From an uncultured Helicobacter sp. (GTDB lineage: Bacteria; Campylobacterota; Campylobacteria; Campylobacterales; Helicobacteraceae): DNA of 53,440 nucleotides. Every line of letters begins with the position of its first letter. Positions within the stretch are counted from its first letter, which is position 1. Shown piece by piece: positions 35,201-44,020 of the stretch. The position numbers and the translations under genes were made by a program. A model generated the notes under the pieces. It searched no databases. It was not told where the DNA came from and saw nothing but the letters and a program-made list of their open reading frames with translations. The stretch spans positions 1 through 53,440 of the forward strand of contig CASEHV010000034.1 of NCBI GenBank assembly GCA_949287835.1, given 5' to 3'.

Positions 35201-35904
35201 ATATCTCTAAAATATCGCAAAATATGCAAAACATGAGTGAGAGTGCTAATAAAAATTATCAAAATATGATTCAGAGTATGCAGGAGATGCTAAATAAAAA
35301 TGCGACCTTGAGTGAGAATATGATGCAAAATGCAAATATTCTTACCCAAAACATATATGACAACCTAGATAAGAATCTAGCAGGCTTTAGCGAAAAGCTA
35401 AACACACAGCTATCTAGCATTGCAAAGCATAATGAGGAGCTAATGGCTACTCTGGCAGAGAGACTATCTACTTTTTCTACAACGCTTAGTGCTTTTGATA
35501 CTAGCACTAAAGGCAATTTTGAGAATCTAATTAGCTATTTCAAAACGCTTTGCACCCAATATGTAAAGCTAATGCAGGCAAGTATGCAGGCAAATATCAA
35601 AAGTCAAGATAGCGCCGCAAAGGAGATTAATAATGCTATCTCATCTATAAAAGAGAGTGTCTCTAGCCTTACAGATTCTAGCAGCAGCCTATTTAATAAA
35701 CAACAAGAAATGCTAGATGAGGTTATTTTGCATTTCAAAAATAACACAAATGAGCTAGTAAAACAGGGGCGAGAAATACATGAGAATCTAGGAAATAATC
35801 TTGTATTGCTAGATTCCAAAATGGAGAAAATGACGGATAGCTTTGCAAACAATTATGAGATTTTCATAAAAAAAGTGCGAGAGCTAATGGGTAGCCCCGC
35901 TTAA
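32218..35904 (+). CDS. zorA: ZorA-like MotA/TolQ/ExbB-fold motor protein with giant coiled-coil tail
   Basis: 1,228 residues. Helix 1 (about 2-21), then two closely spaced helices (about 36-53 and 70-89) with LGTFAGIFIGL and LLEGLKTAFYTSIVGM, the proton-channel core of ZorA and MotA/ExbB relatives. A segment with MLSWQENYKDHIEQ (about 204-217) resembles the start of the ZorA tail. Residues about 110-1228 are hydrophilic and nearly all helical, rich in Ser, Asn, Glu, Lys and Met, with no globular domain I can find; a 40-residue unit repeats at 410-449 and 450-489. E. coli ZorA is about 730 residues, so this tail is much longer. In Zorya defence ZorAB form an ion-driven envelope motor that senses phage entry. 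AAAGGAAAG precedes the ATG. Confidence 0.8.
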   Translation: MFLNALFTIIMIALAVWDIISFRKNNHKDFKSSIMSLGILGTFAGIFIGLLGFDTKNLLDSVPALLEGLKTAFYTSIVGMSLSIALHIYQRSQIKAKKGDKLDYLISQSTKLDSLSHLSRISSLENILSEIKDEVAKKDDFKDSIKSMLKDIDKSLQEALEKLASGASKELIKALEIVISDFNSNLKAQFGENFKQLNEATKNMLSWQENYKDHIEQNTTFLKEAQSSLTLAGEQITLATESMRQNSLNLQEIHRYNESNLAIQERLSEALHKLKELEADFEEKLESISSLKDSSLEALAGAKDFLESLNKAREYLNEYLRDYSTRVHEFLNDATQRLQDSNATLARHNESILEGIKDSHLNTSQSIKELNLETLNSIKESSGAMQDSLKATNEAMLDSFTQSKTNHEEFAKVANETLEQKSQALLDLSNNFKDSTEQILQNLSQKHEHFAKLSNENLQTKSEEVLHLTNSFKDNAANMLENLTHISTQGMEYAKNAQDRFQSACKESFESLNNNMTNSTQRLEDSIQSHAQRLESFSMDNINHISSMFEMQDSLLKESMEGNHATILSHLEDMQRDFKESMNANLTSMKEGIKDSTDSLFNALMQSSNEAQTHIKERLDEGIQSYQNLSREYIERMSSMQKESMESLSKSSEDLREFLSNSYNESSESLQNLHKESMSNIANSLRESNSEAIKNLEEIYNNYKDNMQRGIEQVGSSMESHIASLKEQISQNLQILKESIDTSHKSMADSINNIMKTSSQYFIQSSDDFSELLKGQYKRMNGAFDKQAQELNNFLTTQTQSMKENLESQNLNLKESFNMHSEHLSQTLIERGDSLHEFLQTQTTSLDTSLQQMLSKLNKVLEHNYMNLSEMLEKENALIVKSLDSQAVQLSNNLLHSHRKMEDFLHSSFNKMNDGMDSVFEKLSSGSAQMSNTIRAANAGIKDDMNAMLSAITTLHEQTSKLSDEKMRTNIDLQNNMIENIEQKSKQLYENIGENISKISQNMQNMSESANKNYQNMIQSMQEMLNKNATLSENMMQNANILTQNIYDNLDKNLAGFSEKLNTQLSSIAKHNEELMATLAERLSTFSTTLSAFDTSTKGNFENLISYFKTLCTQYVKLMQASMQANIKSQDSAAKEINNAISSIKESVSSLTDSSSSLFNKQQEMLDEVILHFKNNTNELVKQGREIHENLGNNLVLLDSKMEKMTDSFANNYEIFIKKVRELMGSPA

Positions 35905-35921
35905 TCTCTTAAGGATTTGTC

Positions 35922-36626
35922 ATGGAAGAGAAATCAAGCCACTGGATTACCATATCAGATATGATGTCTGGAATCATGATGATATTTATGATGATTGCCA
36001 TCGCATTTATGGTAACTATCGAGAATGACAAGAAAGAATTAGAGCTACAAAATAATAAAATCAAGCATTTAGCGCGGGATTATTCTGACTTGCAAAAGGA
36101 GCTATATGAGGATTTGATGAAGGAGTTTGGCAAGGATTTAAAGAAATGGGACGCCTTTATCGATGAGGACACGACTATTAGATTCCAAAAGCAAGATATT
36201 TTATTTGATGTGGGGCAGAAAAGGGTGAAAGAGAGATTCCAGAGAATCCTATCTGATTTTTTCCCGCGATTTATAAAGATTCTATACAACGAAAAGTATC
36301 GAGATTTCATAGAGGATATTCGCATAGAGGGGCATACTTCAAAGGATTGGGAAGGCACACAATCCCTAGAGGGGCAGTATCTAGGCAATGCCGAGCTAAG
36401 TCAGGAGAGAGCTTTTTCTGTGCTTAAATATTGCTTTTCACTCAAAGCCATCGCAGATAAACGCGAGTGGCTAATCAAGCTTTTACGTGCAAATGGCGTT
36501 AGCTTTGCCAAACCACTTGCAACAGACGAGCTATCGCGCCGCGTTGAATTTCAAGCGACTTTTAAAGCAAATGAGCAGATAATGAAGATTTTAGATGTGA
36601 GTGATGAAAGAGATGGGAAAAAGTAA
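35922..36626 (+). CDS. zorB: ZorB-like stator protein with OmpA peptidoglycan-binding domain
   Basis: 234 residues, starting 17 bases after the zorA-like stop with AAGGAT before the ATG. One N-terminal helix (about 11-33) carries Asp13 in WITISDMMSGIMM, the position of the proton-carrying Asp in ZorB/MotB. A helical linker (35-75) leads to an OmpA-like domain (about 85-215) with RIEGHTSKDWEG, LSQERAFSVLKY and ELSRRVEFQ, the residues that hold peptidoglycan. Length and order match ZorB. It should pair with the preceding protein as a cell-wall-anchored motor. No ZorC, ZorD or ZorE gene follows. Confidence 0.85.
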   Translation: MEEKSSHWITISDMMSGIMMIFMMIAIAFMVTIENDKKELELQNNKIKHLARDYSDLQKELYEDLMKEFGKDLKKWDAFIDEDTTIRFQKQDILFDVGQKRVKERFQRILSDFFPRFIKILYNEKYRDFIEDIRIEGHTSKDWEGTQSLEGQYLGNAELSQERAFSVLKYCFSLKAIADKREWLIKLLRANGVSFAKPLATDELSRRVEFQATFKANEQIMKILDVSDERDGKK

Positions 36627-36945
36627 CGGTATGGGAATATCAATATTCATTTTGGTGATACAGACCATTAAATTCACAATATTTTAATACGACTTGACAC
36701 TAAATTTTAATTGTTAGCTCTAAAAGTGAAACTCATAAATCTTTATTGTGCAGAGGTCTAAAAATATTGTTGTATCTCTTGATTGTCTTTAAATGATAAA
36801 CAATGATTTTTGACTTATAAAAATATATCTTACTTTTACCAAATACAACAACTAGCATTTCGCTACATATAAAAATAACAAGTATCCAACTTACTCTAAA
36901 ATATCCAAGAGTAGATATTCCTCAAGTATTTATGAGAATCTAACT
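36627..36945. other. 319-base gap after the motor genes
   Basis: No gene can be supported here. It is AT-rich. AAATTCACAATAT at 36670-36682 repeats the first 13 bases of the 73-bp repeats. TACTCT/AGAGTA (36892-36913) and AATATC/GATATT (36900-36919) are overlapping inverted repeats next to the amidohydrolase stop, without a convincing T-run on either strand. Confidence 0.5.
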
Positions 36946-38526
36946 TTACGCAAACACCCTATCCCCTCTAATGTAGGTTTGCACAGGCAGGACATCTGCT
37001 AGGTGGTTTGGATTCATGCTAAAAATATCTTTGTCTAGCACTTGGAAATTTGCATAAGCCCCGCATCGTATCTCGCCATCATTATCCATACGCGAGATTT
37101 TAGCACCATTTTTAGACATCATCACAAGTGCCTCCCCCACACTTACTGCCTCATCTTGATTCATATCCCTGCCATCGGGCGTTTTTCTTGCTACACTAGC
37201 GCTAAGAGTGGCGTATAGATTCTCAGGAGTAGCCCATAGCGTGGCTGGGGCATCGCTTGATAGAGAAGTTAGCAAAAACTTATCATAGGATTTAATAGCA
37301 TATACACGTTTAAATAAGTCATCATCAAGGCTCTTTAGATAAGCATCATATTCTGCATAGAGAAATATCGTCTGCGGTGCTAGGGCAAAGGTCATTTTCG
37401 CCTCTTTCATGGCTCTTAGCTGGGAATCTGATATAAGGGAGGCATGCTCGATTCTAACGGTAGGAGTATCGCTATCAAGCCATGGCTCTACATCTTTTAG
37501 CGTCTGTATCAAAAACTCGATACTCGCATCACCCATAGCATGAATGGCTAACTGTAGTTTATGCTCTCTTGCATATTCCATAGCATCTAGTATGTCCTCT
37601 TTTTCAAGGCACATCATGCCACGATGATTCTCATTTGGATAGTTTCGTAACATATATGCCGTTTTCCCCGCAATGCTACCATCGATAAATAGCTTTACCC
37701 CGCCGATTTTAATATCATCGTCCTCGTTTATTATAGGTTTCCTACCATTTTTCTTAATGCTATCCCATAGATAGTAAAGAGTAATATTTTGCTTAAATCC
37801 GCGCTTCCTAGCCTCTCTGTAAAGATCAATGCGATTATATGGCTCATAGAAGCAAAACATATCTGTAAGCGCTCCAATACCTAGCCTATCGTATTTTTTG
37901 CCAACTTCTACCATGCGATTTACTAGCATTTCAAAGTCTGGCTTTGGTCGATTGTCTAATAATATTTTCATAGCATTTGGCTCGTATAAGATTCCATTAG
38001 GACTACCGTCCTCAAAGAATCCGATTTTCCCACCGCTAGGGTCTTTGCTATCCTTTGTGATTCCAGCAATTTTTAATCCCAGCGAATTGCAGGATAAAAT
38101 ATGCCCTGATGAATGATAGGCAAGGACTACTTGTGTAGTAGAGATTTCATCTAAATCTTTGCAAGTAGGCGCCCTACCTTCCTTTAGCACAGCCTCATCA
38201 TAGCCAAAGCCCTCTAGCCATTTATCTGTGCCGAAATCCTTATGCTTTCTAAATGCCTCTTTCATCTCTGCTATGGAGTGTATGAGTGGAGGAAGGCAGA
38301 GGACGCGATTGGTATTATCTGCTACATAGTCTGGGTGTGTATGGGAATCTACAAAGCTAGGAATGACAATATTTGATTGTAAATCAATGGCATTGTTACA
38401 ATCTACCTCACTATTACTTCCTATAAAACAAAACTTACCATTATCGATACTCATAGCCTCAGCAAATTTCGGATTATTGTTACTATCTAGTCCTATAAAT
38501 ATACGACCATTTTTAAATGTCTGCAT
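36946..38526 (-). CDS. YtcJ-like metal-dependent amidohydrolase
   Basis: 526 residues of the amidohydrolase superfamily, amidohydrolase_3 branch. Metal site residues are visible: VDSHTHPD (about 59-66), QLAIHAMGDAS (about 322-332), VRIEHASL (about 353-360) and SSDAPATLW near 427. GGVKLFIDGSIAGKTA (about 276-291) is typical of YtcJ. Substrate is unknown; relatives act on N-acyl or cyclic amides. No signal peptide, so cytoplasmic. AAAGGA precedes the ATG. Stands alone, on the opposite strand to the motor genes. Confidence 0.85.
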   Translation of the reverse strand: MQTFKNGRIFIGLDSNNNPKFAEAMSIDNGKFCFIGSNSEVDCNNAIDLQSNIVIPSFVDSHTHPDYVADNTNRVLCLPPLIHSIAEMKEAFRKHKDFGTDKWLEGFGYDEAVLKEGRAPTCKDLDEISTTQVVLAYHSSGHILSCNSLGLKIAGITKDSKDPSGGKIGFFEDGSPNGILYEPNAMKILLDNRPKPDFEMLVNRMVEVGKKYDRLGIGALTDMFCFYEPYNRIDLYREARKRGFKQNITLYYLWDSIKKNGRKPIINEDDDIKIGGVKLFIDGSIAGKTAYMLRNYPNENHRGMMCLEKEDILDAMEYAREHKLQLAIHAMGDASIEFLIQTLKDVEPWLDSDTPTVRIEHASLISDSQLRAMKEAKMTFALAPQTIFLYAEYDAYLKSLDDDLFKRVYAIKSYDKFLLTSLSSDAPATLWATPENLYATLSASVARKTPDGRDMNQDEAVSVGEALVMMSKNGAKISRMDNDGEIRCGAYANFQVLDKDIFSMNPNHLADVLPVQTYIRGDRVFA

Positions 38527-38686
38527 GAAAATCCTTTAAGAGAAAGTTATTTGATTATAACAAAAATGCTAAATCTAGTATCAAAAAGAATAGAAATTTC
38601 ATAGTTTATATGTAGAAATGTTACATAGAATCAATATTACACAAGATAATTTTTATATTGTAAATCATTGTAATAGCCGATATGTT

Positions 38687-38692
38687 TATAAT
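38687..38692 (+). promoter_or_regulatory. -10 box for the PAP2-yidD-yidC operon
   Basis: GTTTATAATG contains TATAAT 28 bases before the TTG start at 38720. Confidence 0.6.
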
Positions 38693-38719
38693 GAATAAAG
38701 AAACGATGAGGAGATATAT

Positions 38720-39247
38720 TTGACTATAAATAGCAGAGTGCAGAATATAGCAATATTTATTTTTTTAGTTATTGCTACATGTGTTTGGGTATATGACATT
38801 AAAACTTATGGGGATATTTTTAGAAATGTATATATCTTTTTAGCGATGATTCTAATATATCAAAGGGCATGGGGGAGGCTCGTCGCCCTTGCTATATCAA
38901 GTCTTATAGTCATTGCGGTAGTGTTTATTATAAAACATGGCTTTAGCTATATTGCTGCACATTATGGGGAGGAGTATGCAAGGATTTCCATGAGACCTAT
39001 TAATGCAAAGTTTAATGGATTCCCAAGTGGGCATACTGCCACAGCCTTTATTGCTGTTGCATTTATATGCCATTTCTATGATAGGAGGTGGGTGTTTCTT
39101 GTCGCATTGATAGCGATATTTGTGGGATTATCAAGAATCATTACTCTATGGCATACGCCACTGCAGGTATTCGCAGGAGGTATTATTGCATTCTGCATAA
39201 CATATTTTTGCATTAAAAAATTAAAGCAGATTCTAATACTACATTAA
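38720..39247 (+). CDS. PAP2-family membrane phosphatase
   Basis: 175 residues with about five helices. PAP2 motifs are GFPSGHT (about 97-103) and SRIITLWHTPLQVFAGG (about 138-154), holding the two catalytic His; the first motif is reduced to RISMRPI (about 88). Such enzymes remove phosphates from lipids such as undecaprenyl pyrophosphate, lipid A or phosphatidylglycerophosphate; which one is unclear. Start is TTG at 38720 behind GAGGAG. Its stop overlaps the yidD start (TTAATGA), so the two are coupled. Confidence 0.82.
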   Translation: MTINSRVQNIAIFIFLVIATCVWVYDIKTYGDIFRNVYIFLAMILIYQRAWGRLVALAISSLIVIAVVFIIKHGFSYIAAHYGEEYARISMRPINAKFNGFPSGHTATAFIAVAFICHFYDRRWVFLVALIAIFVGLSRIITLWHTPLQVFAGGIIAFCITYFCIKKLKQILILH

Positions 39248-39663
39248 TGAGAAAAATATTTATAGCAATCCTTGCATTTTATAGGAGATTCATATCACCA
39301 CTATATGCAAATGTGTGTAGATATTATCCCACATGCTCTAGCTATGCCTTGGTGCTTTTTAGATTTGATAATATATTCCTTGCTTTTATAAAAACCGCTC
39401 TTAGAATCCTCTCTTGCAATCCACTTTTTAAAGGCGGGTTTGCCATGCCATACATATATGTGAGAAAAGAGAATCTATCGAGGTATTTAGCAGATTCTAA
39501 AACAACATTTCATAGAAAAGCGTCAAAAGAGATTCCAATTATTATATATCTATTTGTTCCAGAGAGACACTCATCGCTATGCACTCTCTCTTGTTTGCTT
39601 AAATTGCAAAAATTCTATATAATTCCGATTACCTCAAGTCAAAAGGCAACATTAAGTGGATAA
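39247..39663 (+). CDS. yidD: membrane protein insertion factor YidD, with C-terminal extension
   Basis: The N-terminal 75 residues are YidD: LAFYRRFISPLYANVCRYYP (about 9-28), CSSYALVLF and GGFAMPYI. YidD helps YidC insert membrane proteins. Most homologues are 70-115 residues; here 138, with a basic tail (about 80-138) that lacks recognisable features and contains three Cys. The ATG overlaps the previous stop; the last 8 bases overlap yidC. Confidence 0.88.
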   Translation: MRKIFIAILAFYRRFISPLYANVCRYYPTCSSYALVLFRFDNIFLAFIKTALRILSCNPLFKGGFAMPYIYVRKENLSRYLADSKTTFHRKASKEIPIIIYLFVPERHSSLCTLSCLLKLQKFYIIPITSSQKATLSG

Positions 39664-41323
39664 ACAAAATATAAGACTGATTCTAGCCGTCGCAATATCC
39701 TTTGTGATTATAGTTGTATGGTCAAAATTAATGGCGCCAGAGCAGACAGATACAGCTAAACAACAAGAGCAAGTCTCAAATACAACAAGTAGCCAAACAA
39801 GTCAGCATCTACCTGCTAGTGCTATATCTAACCAAAACATTCAAGAATCTGACACAATGAAAGGTAGCAATGGCATTTATCAAAATAAAGAAATCCTAGT
39901 CCGCATAGAATCTAGTCGCTTTGACATGGATATAGATGTGGGTGGTGCAATATCGCAGGTATATTTAAAAGAGGATAAATACACTCAGCCGCCACAGGAG
40001 GGAATTTTTACGCACATTGGTAGAATCTTTGGCATGGTAAGCGGGGAGAATAAAAAGCTAGATAGACTTCCGCTTTTTGCTACAAATGTCCCACTGCATC
40101 CCTTGCAAGTCATATTTGCAAACAGATCTTTAGATGATAAGGCAAGTGCTATAAAATATAGTGCCGATAAGACGCTTGTAAAGATAGAGGATTCCCCGCA
40201 GACTGTTACATTAACACAGGATTTAGGTGATTTAGTCATAGAGAAAGTCATTACAATCAATCCAGATATGACCTATCAAGCCACGATAAAAGTCAATAAA
40301 CCTATACATTATGTAATCAGCAATGGTATGCGACCAAATGCAGATTCTCAAAGCTATGTTTTCCACGGCGTAGTGCTAAAAAATGTCAATGGTAAGCTTG
40401 AAAAAATAGAAGATGGAGACGCAAAAGATGCGGGTGAGAATTTTAATGATTCTCTATTTGTAGCAAGTGTGGATAGATATTATGCAAGTATTCTATTTAG
40501 TCCAAATATTAGCAAAGATGAAGTTTTGCCAACCGTTACAATAGGGGCCTTTGGAAAAGGACTACCACGTCCATTTATCAATATATCCTCTCAAGAGCAA
40601 ACACTAATGGGCTATATTGGTCCAAAAGACCATAGAGCATTGGAGAAAATCGACAAGCATTTAGTGAGTGTCGTTGAGTATGGAATCATTACATTCTTTG
40701 CAAAATATATTTTTATATTGCTTGATTTGATACATGGCTATGTGGGGAATTGGGGTGTTGCGATTATTTTCCTAACCATACTTATTAGAATCATACTTTT
40801 CCCCCTAACATTAAAGGGCATGGTAAGTATGCAAAAGCTAAAAGATATTGCTCCAAAAATGAAAGAGATTCAACAAAAACATAAAGGCGACCCTCAGAAA
40901 ATGCAGGCAGCAATGATGGAGCTATATAAAAAGCATGGGGCAAATCCCTTTGGTGGCTGTCTGCCTTTAGTATTGCAAATACCTGTGTTCTTTGCGATAT
41001 ATCGTGTCTTGTATAATGCAGTGGAGCTAAAAAATGCACCCTTTGCATTATGGATACATGATTTAAGCGTCATGGACCCATATTTTGTTTTACCTGTGCT
41101 AATGGGAATCTCAATGTATGTTCAGCAGTCTTTGACGCCTAGCACCTTTACAGACCCAATGCAGGCAAAGGTATTTAAATGGCTACCTGTGATTTTTACG
41201 ATATTTTTAATTACCTTTCCAGCAGGGCTAATTTTATATTGGACTATTAATAATGTTATATCTATTATTCAGCAGATGGTTATCAATAAGGTAATTAGTA
41301 AAAATAAGGGGAAAGAAAAGTAA
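39656..41323 (+). CDS. yidC: membrane protein insertase YidC
   Basis: 555 residues, normal for proteobacteria. N-terminal helix (about 4-24), a large periplasmic beta domain (about 65-320) and a C-terminal insertase core with five helices. Core landmarks are GNWGVAIIFLTILIRIILFP (about 362-381), MKEIQQKHKGDPQKMQAAMM and NPFGGCLPLVLQIPVFFAIY (about 431-450). The start is GTG at 39656, inside the end of yidD, behind AAAGG. Confidence 0.97.
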   Translation: MDKQNIRLILAVAISFVIIVVWSKLMAPEQTDTAKQQEQVSNTTSSQTSQHLPASAISNQNIQESDTMKGSNGIYQNKEILVRIESSRFDMDIDVGGAISQVYLKEDKYTQPPQEGIFTHIGRIFGMVSGENKKLDRLPLFATNVPLHPLQVIFANRSLDDKASAIKYSADKTLVKIEDSPQTVTLTQDLGDLVIEKVITINPDMTYQATIKVNKPIHYVISNGMRPNADSQSYVFHGVVLKNVNGKLEKIEDGDAKDAGENFNDSLFVASVDRYYASILFSPNISKDEVLPTVTIGAFGKGLPRPFINISSQEQTLMGYIGPKDHRALEKIDKHLVSVVEYGIITFFAKYIFILLDLIHGYVGNWGVAIIFLTILIRIILFPLTLKGMVSMQKLKDIAPKMKEIQQKHKGDPQKMQAAMMELYKKHGANPFGGCLPLVLQIPVFFAIYRVLYNAVELKNAPFALWIHDLSVMDPYFVLPVLMGISMYVQQSLTPSTFTDPMQAKVFKWLPVIFTIFLITFPAGLILYWTINNVISIIQQMVINKVISKNKGKEK

Positions 41324-41343
41324 TTTATATGAAAGGTATTGTG

Positions 41344-41349
41344 TATAAT
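41344..41349 (+). promoter_or_regulatory. -10 box for jag
   Basis: GTGTATAAT, perfect TATAAT in the 56-base gap after yidC, 31 bases before the GTG start of jag. Confidence 0.55.
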
Positions 41350-41379
41350 ATCTTAAATGGGCTTTCTTAAGGGGATTAT

Positions 41380-42330
41380 GTGAAAAGGTTTAGTGCGACA
41401 AGTATAGAAGAAGCTTTAAGAGAAGCATCTAAACATTTTGAATGTTCGATAACTCAGATTGAATATGAAATTGTGCAGAATAATACAAATGGATTTTTGG
41501 GACTTTTCAAGAAAGAAGCAGTAATCATAGCACAGAAAAAAGATTCCAAAGATGACTATAAAAGTGAAGTGCAAACACAAGAGATAAAAGAGACGCAAGA
41601 AATTAAAGAGGAGATACATGAGATACAAAAAGAAAATATAGAGCAAGATACACAGGAATTAAAACGAGAAATACAAGAAGAAATAAAGCAAGTGGAAAAT
41701 ACACAGATAGAAGAAAAAGAGCTAATACCACCAAGTGATGATGTAGAGGAGCATATAGAATCTAAAATAGAGTTTGATACAACAACAGATTTTGATAATA
41801 ATTTCTATGAAGAAAACAAACAAATGCCAATTGAAGATGTATGTGATGATATTAGAGAGCAGATTGTAGAAATGTTTAGTTATCTACCATTTGATTTAGA
41901 TACGATAGAGGTAAGAGTTTTTGATGATAAGACATTATTTATATTCATAGATGGTAAAGATTCTGCACTACTAATAGGGCAAAAAGGCTATCGTTATAAA
42001 TCTCTAAGCTATTTATTATTTTATTGGATTAATGAAAAATATGGCTATGGCATTAGACTTGAGGTCGCAGAGTTCTTAAAGAATCAGGAAGTGAGAATGA
42101 GAAATTATCTCAAGCCATACATAAAAAAGGCTATGAGCGAGGACATCGTGCATGTAGAATCACTAGAGCCAACAGCCTGTCATATAGCACTTGGAATCTT
42201 GCGTGAAGAGCTAAAGAATAAATATATAGTTTTGAAAAGTAAAGATAATGGTGAGAAATATATATTAATCGCAAATTTCTTTAGTAATAAAAATCAGCCA
42301 CGAGGCTTTGGAAATACGCCAAAATACTAA
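41380..42330 (+). CDS. jag: RNA-binding protein Jag/KhpB
   Basis: 316 residues: a Jag_N domain (1-50, KRFSATSIEEALREASKHF), a Glu/Gln/Lys-rich linker (about 55-150), a KH domain with LLIGQKGYRYKSLSYLL (about 203-219) and an R3H domain with YLKPYIKKAM and LEPTACHIALGILREEL. KhpB binds RNA and affects cell envelope growth. Start is GTG at 41380 behind AGGGGAT. Same yidC-jag-mnmE order as in H. pylori. Confidence 0.93.
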   Translation: MKRFSATSIEEALREASKHFECSITQIEYEIVQNNTNGFLGLFKKEAVIIAQKKDSKDDYKSEVQTQEIKETQEIKEEIHEIQKENIEQDTQELKREIQEEIKQVENTQIEEKELIPPSDDVEEHIESKIEFDTTTDFDNNFYEENKQMPIEDVCDDIREQIVEMFSYLPFDLDTIEVRVFDDKTLFIFIDGKDSALLIGQKGYRYKSLSYLLFYWINEKYGYGIRLEVAEFLKNQEVRMRNYLKPYIKKAMSEDIVHVESLEPTACHIALGILREELKNKYIVLKSKDNGEKYILIANFFSNKNQPRGFGNTPKY

Positions 42331-42331
42331 A

Positions 42332-43675
42332 ATGGATACCATAGTAGCAATATCAACGCCACTTGCCAAAGGCGCCATTAGCATCATAAGAATGAGTGGA
42401 GAGGAAAGTGCGTCTATCGCTAAAAAGATTGCAAATCTACCTTTGGATTATCATCTACAACCAAGATATGCTAGGCTAAGCAATCTCTATGATAAAGATG
42501 GAATCCTAATTGATAAAGCAATAATGATTTATTTCAAATCTCCAGGTAGCTTTAGTGGTGAGGATATTATAGAGTTTCAGACACATGGAGGAATAATCAT
42601 ATCTCAGCAAATCCTAGAGACATGCCTACACTTTGGTGCTAGAATAGCAAAGGCTGGGGAATTTAGCTACAGAGCATTGATGAATGGCAAAATGGATTTA
42701 GTCCAGCTAGAAGCAACTGTGGCTATGATAAATAATAATAATATGAATTTAGCTAAATTGCTTACTAGGAATCTTGAGGGAAAATTAAGCCAATTATTAG
42801 AGAAATCAAGAACAAAAATACTAGAGGTTGTGGCACAAATTGAGATTAATATAGATTATGCAGATGAGGATTTAGATGACAATATCATAAGTCAAGCACT
42901 GGATAATATAGAATCTATCATAAAAAGCTTTGATAATATATTAAATGCCACGAAACAATATCATAAATTACAGAATCTAAAACTCTGTATCATTGGCAGA
43001 CCAAATGTAGGAAAAAGCTCGATTCTAAATTTATTATTAATGAAAAATAGAGCAATAGTAAGCGATATAAGCGGGACAACAAGGGATATAATAACAGAAT
43101 ATATAGACATAAATGGGAATCTAATAAGCATAGCAGACACCGCAGGAATAAGACAAAGCAATGATATAATAGAAAGTGAGGGAATCAAACGTAGCTTTGA
43201 GTATGCAAAAGATAGCGATATTATCCTATGCGTCTTTGATGTGTCAGATGGTATGCAAAAAGAGGACTTAGAAATACTAGATTTATGCAAAAAGCTAGAT
43301 AAAATAATACTTGTAGTGTTAAATAAAAATGATTTATCTCATGTTAATAATTATGATTTTTCTAGTTTTGATACAATATCCATAAATACAAAAGATGATA
43401 ATAATGCTAAAATATTAAGAGATAAAATTGCAGATTTAATAACTATGCAAATCGATACCCAAACACTCGTGCTAACAAATAACACTCAAATTACTCTACT
43501 AAAGGATAGTCTAAATCATCTAAAAGAAGCTATAAATCTACTAAAAAATGGCAACCTAGAATTATCAAGCCTAGAACTCACAAATGCTTTAAAGCTAATT
43601 GGAAATATCACAAAGCCATACAATGTAGAGGATATGTTAGATTCTATGTTTTCACAATTTTGCGTTGGTAAATAG
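42332..43675 (+). CDS. mnmE: tRNA modification GTPase MnmE (TrmE)
   Basis: With MnmG it modifies wobble uridine of tRNAs. 447 residues: formyl-THF-binding N-terminal domain (STPLAKGAISIIRMSG), helical domain, and an inserted G domain with GRPNVGKSS (about 222), SDISGTTRD, DTAGIR and NKND. It ends FCVGK, the catalytic Cys box. I start at ATG 42332 (MDTIVAIS), one base after the jag stop; an earlier in-frame ATG at 42308 lies within jag. Confidence 0.96.
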   Translation: MDTIVAISTPLAKGAISIIRMSGEESASIAKKIANLPLDYHLQPRYARLSNLYDKDGILIDKAIMIYFKSPGSFSGEDIIEFQTHGGIIISQQILETCLHFGARIAKAGEFSYRALMNGKMDLVQLEATVAMINNNNMNLAKLLTRNLEGKLSQLLEKSRTKILEVVAQIEINIDYADEDLDDNIISQALDNIESIIKSFDNILNATKQYHKLQNLKLCIIGRPNVGKSSILNLLLMKNRAIVSDISGTTRDIITEYIDINGNLISIADTAGIRQSNDIIESEGIKRSFEYAKDSDIILCVFDVSDGMQKEDLEILDLCKKLDKIILVVLNKNDLSHVNNYDFSSFDTISINTKDDNNAKILRDKIADLITMQIDTQTLVLTNNTQITLLKDSLNHLKEAINLLKNGNLELSSLELTNALKLIGNITKPYNVEDMLDSMFSQFCVGK

Positions 43676-43681
43676 CACAAA

Positions 43682-43954
43682 TCATGATAGCCTTGAGAAA
43701 TGCTCTATGGCTTTAGCTAACTCATCTAGGCTCTTTTCTGGATTCCCATGCTCTATCGCACCCCTAACACAATGATTCACATGTCCCTCTAATATAATTT
43801 GTGCGACTTTATGCAAGGCGCTCTTTGCGGCATTAATCTGTATCAAAATATCTGGACATGGGAGATCTTGGTCTATCATTTTATTGATAGCATTTAGTTG
43901 TCCTATGATTTTATTCACTCTTCTATTAATGTTTTTTGCATTTTCTCTTTCCAT
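43682..43954 (-). CDS. CsoR/RcnR-family metal-sensing repressor
   Basis: 90 residues, all-helical DUF156 fold. The likely ligands are Cys in DLPCPD, His in EGHVNH and the Cys of NHC, the C-H-C set of copper-sensing CsoR rather than the His set of RcnR. Start is ATG 43954 behind AAGGAA; an upstream in-frame ATG at 43993 has no such site. No metal exporter adjoins it, so its target lies elsewhere or in the divergent Hcp-like gene 66 bases away. Confidence 0.83.
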   Translation of the reverse strand: MERENAKNINRRVNKIIGQLNAINKMIDQDLPCPDILIQINAAKSALHKVAQIILEGHVNHCVRGAIEHGNPEKSLDELAKAIEHFSRLS

Positions 43955-44020
43955 GAAATTCCTTATACAATCAATTATGTTATTATATTGCAAACCTAAC
44001 TTTATATTAAAGATTTTACA

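Noticed and set aside
31559-36626. Lipoprotein and ZorAB-like genes as a single operon
   Set aside because: A strong terminator (32109-32142) and a separate -10 box (32155-32160) lie between them.
36627-36945. Possible ZorC/ZorD/ZorE effector gene after zorB
   Set aside because: No ORF of useful length on either strand and no nuclease, helicase or HNH motif; the next gene is a metal-dependent amidohydrolase on the other strand.
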